Source: Tritrichomonas musculus | Taxonomy: Eukaryota; Parabasalia; Tritrichomonadida; Tritrichomonadidae | Assembly (NCBI GenBank): GCA_039105265.1 | Contig: JAPFFF010000004.1 | Span: forward strand, 6,305,501-6,369,500 | Reading direction: 5' to 3' | DNA: 64,000 nt | Shown here: positions 51,498-60,489 of the stretch, one piece after another | Layout of the letters: the number at the start of each line of letters is the position of its first letter | Position numbering within the stretch: the stretch's first letter is position 1 | Translations under genes and position numbers: made by a program | Notes under the pieces: model-generated | The model's input: only the letters and a program-made list of their open reading frames with translations | The model's database searches: none | Told to the model about the DNA's origin: nothing

Positions 51498-52835
51498 TTA
51501 AATAATGGAGTTATTTTGGCTGTCAATTATTGAACCATTCAATAAATCATTTTCAATTTCTACAGATTGTTTCTTTGGACTGCCGGACCTCTTTTTCAAA
51601 TAAAGAGTAATTGCAACAGTGGCTGATATAACTACAACTCCTCCAACAAAGCCAATGATAATCGACAATGTGGATTTTTTCTTCTTGTTCTTGTTTTCGG
51701 GCAGATTTAAATTGGCATCATCTTGATCAATATTAACAGTTGGATCAAGCCAAATTGCCGAGTTGGAAGCAGTTAAAGTTTGTGTTATATGAGTTGAAGA
51801 TTCTGAAGTTGAAGTTCTTGTTGAAGTGGCTGTTGATGCAGGATTTGTTGTTGGTGTTGATGTTTTGGTGGTTATCGGTGTTGGATTAGAAGTAGCAGTT
51901 GAAGCTACTTGATCATTTGATGCAAATATTGATGTTAAAAATGTGTCAAATAAAGGAGTCCAATTTGAATTAGAATTACCAGAACCAAATCCATGGGGCT
52001 GTCCTTCAAACACGTGCTCTTCTACAAGTGCACCAGCATTACGTGATGCCTCAGCATTTTGGATGAATTGACGATAAAATGGATCTCGTGTACCATATGC
52101 ATAAAATGAAGGTGGTATTTTAGCATTTCTTAATGTATCAACATCATTGTTTGAAACAGACAAACGTCCATAAAATGAATAAATATGACCAATAGCTGCA
52201 ACAGTTGATTTAACATTATCTAATTCATCAGGTACATATTTACTTTCTAACTTTTGAGCGTTTGTTAAATCTTTCCAATTAAGGCATAGTTCTCCACATA
52301 AAATTCCTCCAGCTGAAAAACCAACAACAGCAATATTCTCTGGATTGATGCCATATGTTTCTGCATTTTTTCGAACATAACGAACTGCTCTTTGTAAGTC
52401 AAGTGCACCTTCTTGCTGAGTATATGGTCTAAGTCTATAACTAACAACGAAACATTGATATCCTAATCTAGAAAGTTTATCTGCAACACTGTATCCTTCT
52501 GGATACATACTTCTGAATTGAAAGGCACCACCTGGACAAATCATAACAGCACCTTTAATTTTACTAATTGCTGGATAGTACTCTATAAATGGCCTGAAAT
52601 CAGGTGGATCAGAATAACCAGAACTTGTAGAGTAATTTCTTTTGCATGGCATTTTATTTTCATCCCACAAAAAAATTCTTCCTTGATTTGCAGCCAAAAT
52701 TAATTTAGTCAATAATAAAATGTTTAACATTAATAATTTGTGTATTTTGAATGAACTCAAAAATTTCACATTTGAATAATAAAAAACCGTACGATAATAA
52801 CCTTTTTGAATAATTTTATTTAGAAAAAGTTTCAT
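51498..52835 (-). CDS. Surface-anchored alpha/beta-hydrolase (acetyl-esterase/BD-FAE-like)
   Basis: The alpha/beta-hydrolase domain (about 75-300) has the oxyanion loop CPGGAFQFRS, nucleophile elbow GFSAGG (Ser174), acid Asp251 in YGTRDPF and His281 in GQPHGFG: a complete triad of the lipase/acetylxylan-esterase-like class. A Ser/Thr-rich, probably O-glycosylated linker (about 305-385), KKKKST, a membrane helix (about 394-416) and a basic-then-acidic tail follow. From the first ATG the protein has 445 aa, but Met36 (52728-52730) starts a much cleaner signal peptide (MLNILLLTKLILAANQG) and lies behind TCATTCAAAATACAC, so 410 aa may be the true form. Inference: an ectoenzyme that deacetylates host glycans or mucin. 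Confidence 0.85.
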   Translation of the reverse strand: MKLFLNKIIQKGYYRTVFYYSNVKFLSSFKIHKLLMLNILLLTKLILAANQGRIFLWDENKMPCKRNYSTSSGYSDPPDFRPFIEYYPAISKIKGAVMICPGGAFQFRSMYPEGYSVADKLSRLGYQCFVVSYRLRPYTQQEGALDLQRAVRYVRKNAETYGINPENIAVVGFSAGGILCGELCLNWKDLTNAQKLESKYVPDELDNVKSTVAAIGHIYSFYGRLSVSNNDVDTLRNAKIPPSFYAYGTRDPFYRQFIQNAEASRNAGALVEEHVFEGQPHGFGSGNSNSNWTPLFDTFLTSIFASNDQVASTATSNPTPITTKTSTPTTNPASTATSTRTSTSESSTHITQTLTASNSAIWLDPTVNIDQDDANLNLPENKNKKKKSTLSIIIGFVGGVVVISATVAITLYLKKRSGSPKKQSVEIENDLLNGSIIDSQNNSII

Positions 52836-53063
52836 TGTTCTTTATGAGACTTTTTTTGAATAAGAATATATCTTACTTGATTTTAAAACCCACTGAGAAG
52901 TATAAAAATAGCTATTAGCTTTAATTAATTATAATTTTCGACAAAATAAAATTTTATCGAGTTTTTTTTCAAAATGAGAAATCATAGAAAAGTGTTTTTA
53001 TTTATAATAGCTTTTAATACAAAATAAATTTGCTTAAAAACGTTCAATAGAATAGATGAATGC
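52836..53063. other. Intergenic
   Basis: Contains TCATAAAGAACA directly before the first ATG of the hydrolase gene, and GACTTTTTTTGAA. No gene. Confidence 0.4.
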
Positions 53064-54467
53064 TTATTCAGCTTCTTCTTCATTAAATAAATTTAATGAT
53101 GGATTAATTTGGTTTCCATCTCTAAATCGAATAGAACTAATATTGCTATCAATTATTTCTTCTTCCTCCTCTTCTTCAATCATTTCCAACTGCCCATTTT
53201 CAGAACTATATGAATTTTCAAAATGATCAATATTTTCATCGTTTTCTTTTGGAATTAATGAAACTTTATTCATTGCATCTTTCTGCTTATTTGAATTTGT
53301 TGTCAATGAAGAAAAATGACAATCAAATTCTGATGATGAAGATAATTCTTTAATATCATTATTTGAGTCAATTTTTTTCTTTTTATCAGAAAAAATAGAA
53401 TTATTATTAAAGCTATAATTCTTCGAATTGTTTGGAGTGGTACTGATGTATTTTGATGGGCTAGTTGTCACATTAATAATTGAATTATTTCGACTTGGAG
53501 AATTTTGTGTCTTTATGAAGCTTTTTTCTGTAATATTAGAGCTTAAAAAACTTCTTGTTTCTAAGGAATCTGTTCTGTGATCGTCAATATCATAATAAAA
53601 AGGTTCTTTGAAATTTTGAATGCTTTTCAATGATTTTTCTGAAAAAATTTTTTCTTTATTTGAATTGTATAATTTTACACTGTATGGACTGACGTTTCGT
53701 GTATGTATTGATAATTGTTTCGCTATTGCTTCTTTGCATTGCGACACTTTTGTTAAAAAATCTAAATTTTTGGTAAAAGAAAAATCATCTCTCAATGATT
53801 TAAATATCATTTTGTAATCTACTCTAACATTGTAATTAATGAACTTTTCAAGCTTGACTACATCATGTACTTTGACGTTTTTGTCATCTACGATTGTTAC
53901 TGAAGAGCAGCCATCATAAACACTTCGAATATAATCATATGCTGTAAAAGTTGGCTCTTTTTCACAAAAAATAAATTTTTTATAGCCGTAATTAAGAGTA
54001 ATTGTTTCGCAATCAACTTTAATATCAATATATTTTCTGTCTTTTGGAACTGCGAGAAGAGGAAACTCGATTTTTGGTATTTTTTGACCAAAAACTGTAA
54101 AATAAACATAATCCATCATACATTCCTTAGAAAAGTAAAGCCCTTTCTTACGAAATGCATTAATTATTTCGTAAAAATTCATTTTATCGCAATTATTAAG
54201 ATTAATCGACGTATCTTTAAAACTAAATGTGAAATCAGAACCAATATCTTTGAAAGATAAATTAAACATTGAAAACTCGGAAACTTTTTCTAATCGTTTT
54301 TCGGGCGGTAAATCGTTAATTTTCAATTTATTTTTGGGAATTTGTAAATCTGACTCAATTTTTCTTTCTAGATCGGAAATTGTTCGATGTACATCGATAT
54401 CAATAAAAATTGGATTAGAAATATGGATTTCGGGTATTTGATAATAAAATGTTTTTAATGTAAACAT
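53064..54467 (-). CDS. Hypothetical protein with ubiquitin-like N-terminus, 467 aa
   Basis: The first ~310 residues appear folded and consist of beta/alpha segments of a ubiquitin-like style: PIFIDIDVHRTISDLERKIE with DLQIPKNKLKINDLPPEKRL (the 'leads to a helix then K-L' pattern), and two later similar stretches (DRKYIDIKVDCETITLNYGY and TKVSQCKEAIAKQLSIHTRN). The last ~150 residues are Ser/Asn-rich and disordered with a Glu run (EEEEEEEI). Possibly three ubiquitin-like (FERM/RA-type) modules, but no specific family is recognised. No signal peptide or membrane segment. The start is the first ATG. Start is divergent from the ankyrin gene at 54570, about 100 bp away. Confidence 0.7.
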   Translation of the reverse strand: MFTLKTFYYQIPEIHISNPIFIDIDVHRTISDLERKIESDLQIPKNKLKINDLPPEKRLEKVSEFSMFNLSFKDIGSDFTFSFKDTSINLNNCDKMNFYEIINAFRKKGLYFSKECMMDYVYFTVFGQKIPKIEFPLLAVPKDRKYIDIKVDCETITLNYGYKKFIFCEKEPTFTAYDYIRSVYDGCSSVTIVDDKNVKVHDVVKLEKFINYNVRVDYKMIFKSLRDDFSFTKNLDFLTKVSQCKEAIAKQLSIHTRNVSPYSVKLYNSNKEKIFSEKSLKSIQNFKEPFYYDIDDHRTDSLETRSFLSSNITEKSFIKTQNSPSRNNSIINVTTSPSKYISTTPNNSKNYSFNNNSIFSDKKKKIDSNNDIKELSSSSEFDCHFSSLTTNSNKQKDAMNKVSLIPKENDENIDHFENSYSSENGQLEMIEEEEEEEIIDSNISSIRFRDGNQINPSLNLFNEEEAE

Positions 54468-54569
54468 GTTTTTATTGGAAATTTCTTAACGTATTATTTT
54501 CAATTGGATGATAAACTTTTTCAAAAAAAAGAGGCTGTCTAAGTTTTTTATTATAATTGTCAGAAAAAG

Positions 54570-57559
54570 ATGTTTTCTTTTGTATTTGATAAACTTCCAA
54601 AGCGGAAACAAAATTGGGAAATAATCATAAATGGTCATCATATCCCATGTTCAAAAGAAAATGCGATTTTAATCAGTAAAAAAATATATAATTTTAATGC
54701 TAATCAAAAAACAGGTTTAGAAAAAGAGAAAAAGAACATTTTTTTTGAAATAGACATTCCACAATTCAATGATTTATTAATTTGTTCAGAAAACGATTAT
54801 CAATATTTTATTGATATTTTTAATTCAGTTCCAGTTCAAATTTCTGCTGCGAACAAAGAAGCATTAAAAATATTTGCCGATGAACTTGAAATAGATGAAT
54901 TATTGAATATCATAAATATGTTTGATCAAACATATGATTTAATAACGAATGATGAAACCTTAAAAATACAGAGAGAAATAACGAGTAAAATGATAGATTT
55001 AACGCAAGATAACTTTGACAAAATACTTGAATACATATTAAATTTATATAACGATGATGATCCACAGAAAAAGTTGATCTTTGATTACGATTTCATATCC
55101 AATGCAATTTTGACGGCAAGTTTGATAAAAGCAGAGAAAATAGAGCTTCTTATTCAATTTTTGAAAGAGCTTGATTCAAAAACAAAAAACGGTTTATTTC
55201 AATATTTCAAAAGATTCATTTGTTATGAACTAATTGACAAAGTTTTTTCAAATGAGATTCGTTTTATTGTCCATTATTTGTATTTAATTGATGAATTGAG
55301 TGAGAATTACGTTAGGAATTTTTGTGTGGGAAAGAAAGCAACCGGATTTTACAATATTGATGAAATGCTTGACATCGTTTTCAACAAAATGCGATGTCAA
55401 AAAAGATTGGAAGATGTTCGATGGATAAATAGAAGTTACTCATTGGCATTTATTAATAATGATAATGATAATTCACCTGATTCATACTCAGAGGAAGAAT
55501 TAGATGAATATATAAAAACGGGCTTCAGTCCAAACAAAATTTATCAAGCAATTAAAAATGACGACATTGAATTATTTACCCAACTTATAAATCAAAAATC
55601 ATCTGATAGGAAATTTAATGATTGTATAGCATTATTGGCTTATGAAAGGAATTCGTTAATATTCAAAAAAAGAGCGAGCTATATATCATTGTGTGCTTTT
55701 TATGGTGCTGAAAAAATTTTTAATTTCATCATTTTGAATGTTAATCCTAAAAAAGTTATCAATATTTATATTACGAGAAATGCTTTTGCTGGAGGAAATA
55801 TAGCAATTATACATAAATGTGTCGAGCATTGTAAAATGGATAATTTTGCTGTAATTACTTGTCTTTATGAAACAATTAAAAATCATTATATTGAGCTTTT
55901 TGAATGGTTGATTGAAACTTATAATCCTTTTTCAAAAGGTTTTGATCTTATTTTAAATGGAAATCATGGTTTAGTTCATTTTACTGATTCCTCATTCCTT
56001 GATATTTCTTTGAAATACTTTAATTTCGATGCTATTCATTATCTGCTTTCAATTGGAATTTGCTATTCATCTTTGTTTTCACTATCAATGGTTTATAACA
56101 ATTTTTATTTAGCTGATTTTTCTCTTAAATTACAGTATAATTGTAATGATACTTGTAAATACATGAAAAAGAACAATTTTTCTCCATTTTTATTTGAATA
56201 TCGAAACGAAGTTTCATTTTTTATATTTTTTTTTTTAACTTGAATTACCAATTTTTATTGCAATCTTTAAAGGTAAATTTGACATTGTTAAAACTATTAT
56301 GAAACAAGAAAACTTTAATAAAAATAGTAAGTATTATGATACGAATCCACTTTACTTTGCTGCTGCTTATAATCGTATTGAAATTTTTAAATATTTATTA
56401 GAGCAGGAAATTTTTTCTATTAATTCAAAAGTTGATGATGTTCTACTTTTTGAATATGTAATTGAAAAGCGAAAATATGAAATAGCAGAGATTTTGATTC
56501 GGCAACCTAAAATAATAATAATTGGATCCTGCTCTTATAAATCAATTAGAATTGAAGATTTCAAATTGGTTAGAAAATCTAACCATTTTCGTTGCATGAC
56601 ATCTGACTCATATACAATTTCAATTGATGTTTTTGCACTCAATTTGCTTTCATTTTTTTTGATGGATCCAATTGACAAAGAAAATGCTGATCATATTAAT
56701 GAAAGGAAAAAGCAAGTTGTTTCAGCAAATACTGGAATGTTTGGTTGTTTAGCAGCAAAATATTTAAAAGCATCTGATTTTGTTCAATTTTTGGATAGAT
56801 ATGAAATTGATATTAATTCAATTGAAAGAAAATTCGTTTTTTTTTTTTTTTCATTTTAATAAAATTACTCCAATATTTTCTTGCATTTATAATATAGGAA
56901 GCGACATTATGAAAGTGATTCTAACCAAATATAAAGATGTAGTTGATATTAATCATAAAATGCAAAAGGGAATAACAGCACTGCATGTCATGTGCAAAAT
57001 AAAAAGTAATTTAAGAGAAGGTGATAAAATGTTTTTATCCATGAAAAATTTGAAAATAAACGAAAAAGAAATAAATTGTAAATTGGCACCTTTACATGTT
57101 GCTATTTTATGTAATCATTTGGAAACTGTTGCAGAGTTACTTGATAATCCTAGTATTGATGTAAATATTCAAGATAATTTAAAGAATACTCCACTTCATT
57201 ACGCTTTTCAATTAAAAATTCATATATCACCTTCTGAATCCATTCAACTTGACGACCATATTGAAATATTGAAGTTACTTCTTCATTCTTCTAAAAGAAA
57301 AGCGAATGTAATGTTGAAAAACAGTGAATTTCGCTTGCCAATTCAATTGTTCATACTAAATAACAATTATAAAGCTCCTGTTCATTCAAATGATAATCTT
57401 ACTAATGAAATATATAGTAAGTACATTTCTATTTTGGAGTTATTTGTTCAGAATAAATTAAATGATGCATTGAAAAAAAAAATCAAGGAATGGTTGCCTG
57501 TTAAAATTATCAAAGATAGCAAAATTCTAACAAAAGAATTGTTAGAAGAATCTTCCTAA
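54570..57559 (+). pseudogene. DUF3447/ankyrin-repeat gene broken at poly-T tracts
   Basis: The first open stretch (54570-56243, 557 codons) has the helical N-terminal region and DUF3447-type repeats (SPNKIYQAIKNDDIELFTQLI, CALFYGAEKIF-like). The coding sense goes on in other frames after two breaks: near 56215-56245, in a T-rich tract, and near 56836-56856, in a run of 16 T. Downstream pieces (LPIFIAIFKGKFDIVKTIM, TNPLYFAAAYNRIEIFKYLL, LAPLHVAILCNHLETVAELL, TPLHYAFQL) are good ankyrin repeats. The remainder shows almost no decay. Either a very young pseudogene or homopolymer errors in the assembly; at the first break a simple change of T count would still leave a stop (TAA) in the needed frame, which favours a real lesion. 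Confidence 0.75.
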
Positions 57560-57607
57560 CTAAAATCATGAATAATCAAATTATTTTCATTTATTATTTG
57601 ATTGTTT

Positions 57608-57640
57608 ATCTTTTTTTTTTTTTTTTTTTTTTTTTTTTAT
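57608..57640. repeat. Poly-T tract
   Basis: About 28 T residues following the ankyrin locus. Confidence 0.8.
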
Positions 57641-57723
57641 TTAAATAAATTATTTGTTTAATATGTTACTCCCAACATAACCAATTAGATATAAATATAA
57701 AAAAAAGAGATCTGCTTTTAAGA

Positions 57724-57799
57724 GCATAAAATACAACAAGTAATGATGAATCACTTTAATATTGCATAAAATACAACAAGTAATGATGAATCACTTTAA
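57724..57799. repeat. Perfect 36-bp direct duplication
   Basis: GCATAAAATACAACAAGTAA and the next 16 bases occur at 57724-57759 and again at 57764-57799, 4 bp apart. They lie between two broken genes and are noncoding. Confidence 0.9.
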
Positions 57800-57811
57800 A
57801 TATTAATAAAA

Positions 57812-59450
57812 TCAGTGAAATTTCAAAAATTGATTTTCAAATTCCTTTGCAATATTAATTGTGCCATTATCAATGCATAATTGTGATGAATTTTCATTTA
57901 TTGATATAGAAATTAGCAAGCAGTTTAAGTCACTTATTTGTTTATCTTTATTTTTCATTCTCAAATCATTCAGAAAAGGGAGAGAGTACAAGACAAAGCA
58001 AAGGGATCCAAAATCATCATTTACAATAATCCAATCAGATTCCAAATCAACTTTTGTCTCAACATCAGAAATCATCACTTCACTTTTTCATATTTAATGT
58101 TGCATTTTTGCGTGATTGCTATTCCAACTCTTCTGCCATTCTTTTCAACCTCATTCACAATCAGGACAGGAAAACCTGCCTTTCTCAACCAGCAATCAAA
58201 AAATGAAGTGAAGTCATTTTTCAATATTTTATTTGCCACATTAATGAAGTCAGAAACATCTGCACATTTATTTTTAATGAAGTCAGAAACAAACATCAAG
58301 AAAACCGTTTCTGCCAACCAAATCGTAAAACATTTTGACAACGAAAGCTCCTTTTGAATAAGTCAAAGAATTAAACAGATGAACGAAATCAACCTCATTT
58401 TCATTAGGTACCAGGTTACCGCTTTTGAAAAATTTCAAACAACTAACCGCCTCTTTTTGAGAGAACAATTCAAAAGCATTGAAATTTTCTTTGTAGTCAT
58501 TCAAAATCAAATATTCAATGAATTGTGCAAAGCCTTCATTCAGCCACAATGAATTCCAGTATTTGATTGAAACAAGGTCGCCGAACCACTGGTGTATTAT
58601 TTCGTGTATGACGATTATTTCTCGAAATAACGAGTTTTCATCGTCCTCTGTCAGATCCATTAGGGTTATCAACCCATAATTTTCCATTCCGCCGCCAAAG
58701 CCATAAATTGAGATGAGCTGCAGCTCAAATTTGATTCAATCCAATTCAATGTATAAATGGCCGTTTGAAGATATTTTTGGAGTTGCTGCTCTCGACAAGT
58801 CGTTGTGTAGAATTCAACTATGGTGCCGTTTTGAGTGGTCGATGAGATCATTGAAAAAGTTCCAACGTAAATATAGAGTAAATAAGTGCACATTGCAGGC
58901 GTCTTTGAAGAAGTGAGTTCTTTCTCGTTTCCTTTTTGAATAGTGCTTTCAATTGGCATGTTTGAAAGAGCTGATAAATTTGACGGAATGAGGAGTTTAA
59001 TTGAAAAAGTGGAACGTATCAATGGCTCATCAAAACAAGGAAGAAGTGTTCGTGCTCCTGTCGGCTCTAGGCTGGTAAGATAGCCACCATTACATTGGAA
59101 AAACCCTCGGAGTATTTTTAAATTTGGCGCTACTGTGTAATCGATTCGGATGCGAATTAAAATCAATATCCGGATTGGTTGAACGGTGAATAATTAAATT
59201 CGGATAATTTACAGTATATTCGAGATTTGAATTGTTTTGAATAGTGTTTTTTTTATCGTTATAAATTTGGGATCGATATATAGATATAACTTATCGTCTG
59301 TTTGATTTTTTTTTTTTTGAATATTATTGTTACGCTCACATCAAATGGATAATGATCATTCTCAAAATGCAAGTATAAATCAAAATGAATTGGAATATAA
59401 TTCTGTGGCATTTATAAATGAAGTTTTGAATGCTTATTTGGTTTGCCAAT
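57812..59450 (-). pseudogene. M1-family aminopeptidase pseudogene
   Basis: Minus-strand pieces follow the M1 order. N-terminal piece at about 59340-59410 (PQNYIPIHFDLYLHFENDHY); beta domain at 58669-59166 with ARTLLPCFDEPLIRSTFSI; exopeptidase motif GGGMENYG at about 58670-58700; catalytic HEIIHQWFGD (zinc HExxH) and WLNEGFAQ in 58283-58687, with [12 protein letters not shown]; and C-terminal pieces [20 protein letters not shown] (58075-58250) and DWIIVNDDFGSLCFVLYS (57812-58078). Frame breaks separate these pieces, for example around 59160-59400, near 58675-58700, and near 58260-58290 where GAAGTCAGAAACA is duplicated. The large C-terminal helical domain is missing. A second 5' copy is at 63030-63374. 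Confidence 0.85.
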
Positions 59451-59487
59451 TTTTCTTCAATTGGTAAAAAAAAAGGATAAATACTTC

Positions 59488-59527
59488 AATTGGGGCTAGA
59501 AGGTTTTTTGATCATCTAGCCCTAATT
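59488..59527. repeat. 13-bp-stem hairpin
   Basis: AATTGGGGCTAGA (59488-59500) pairs with TCTAGCCCTAATT (59515-59527) with one G:T-type mismatch, around a 14-nt loop. It is the only GC-rich word of the neighbourhood; no gene is attached. Confidence 0.75.
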
Positions 59528-59848
59528 TCTATTTCGATTTTAGAAGTCTTACAGGAAATGCAAATTTCTTTCTAAATAAAAATTTGGAAGAAAATTTTGA
59601 GATCAAATATCTAATTTTAATACATTTTGATATTTCACATTTAACACTCATTTGTATACAAATTAAGCATAAAAGAGTTAAAAAAACTCAATAATTATCA
59701 CTTTCATAATAATCCTTAAAGAATTAATTACATTAAAAGAAAATAATATTATTTTAACTAATCATTTTAATGATATTTCTAAAATGTTAATTATAATTTA
59801 GCATAAAACGAAACATTAAAATGCAATTTTTTGTTCATACATAATACA

Positions 59849-59928
59849 TATTTAAGTATATCATCTATCATCTTATTCATATGAATATATTAGTATAGAT
59901 GATACGAAAACAGAAATATACTTAAATA
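59849..59928. repeat. 80-bp imperfect inverted repeat
   Basis: TATTTAAGTATA...TCATCTAT on the left pairs with ATAGATGAT...TATACTTAAATA on the right, with CATATG near the centre. Could be a miniature element or cruciform; no target duplication recognised. Confidence 0.6.
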
Positions 59929-60476
59929 AAAAATTATGATTTATGTCAATAAGAATTTCCAATTATATTCTCTCAAAAATTGCAGTAATTGAATCAACAG
60001 AAAATTTTTTGATTGTAAAAATTGTAATATTTGAATAAACAGGTATATCTATATTTGGAATTTAATTTTCACGATTGTTTATACATTTCAGAGCTGATTT
60101 TATTTATATATTTACCCAAAATATAAAAAAGATTGTGATGACCTATTTATATCTATATATAACCTTTAGTGATTGAATAGCCTGTTTATTAGTTTTTCAA
60201 TGTTCAATCAAAAACTGCAGTAAATAAATACTGATGTAACATTTGAATATCAATATTGAAAATTGAATGATTTGTAAAAATATACATTTATATATTTACC
60301 TTGAAATATATAAAAGATTTCTTTGAAAGAATTAAAATATCAATATATTTAAAGATCAATAAATAATAAAATAATATTAATTAAAGCATTAATTAAATAT
60401 AAACTGATAAACGACCATTTAAAATGGAAAACGAAAAAAAAGTCGTTTGAAATTTCATAAAAATATAATAATAAAA

Positions 60477-60484
60477 TCATTTTT
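60477..60484 (+). promoter_or_regulatory. Initiator-like TCATTTTT of the Cys-rich gene
   Basis: TCATTTTTTAATT directly precedes the ATG at 60490, as in the calpain, CAP, MLF and ZIP-like genes. Confidence 0.6.
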
Positions 60485-60489
60485 TAATT

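Larger units (their letters stand above)
59451..60489. other. Intergenic with two hairpins
   Basis: AT-rich and without a gene. It contains the hairpins listed separately and the initiator TCATTTTT of the Cys-rich gene at 60477-60484. Confidence 0.5.

Noticed and set aside
56200-56300. Intron explaining the first break in the ankyrin gene
   Set aside because: No GTATGT-like donor or the trichomonad branch/acceptor ACTAACACACAG is present.
60032-60190. Possible element with AATAAACAGG/CCTGTTTATT ends
   Set aside because: Only 10 bp of AT-rich inverted match and no flanking duplication.
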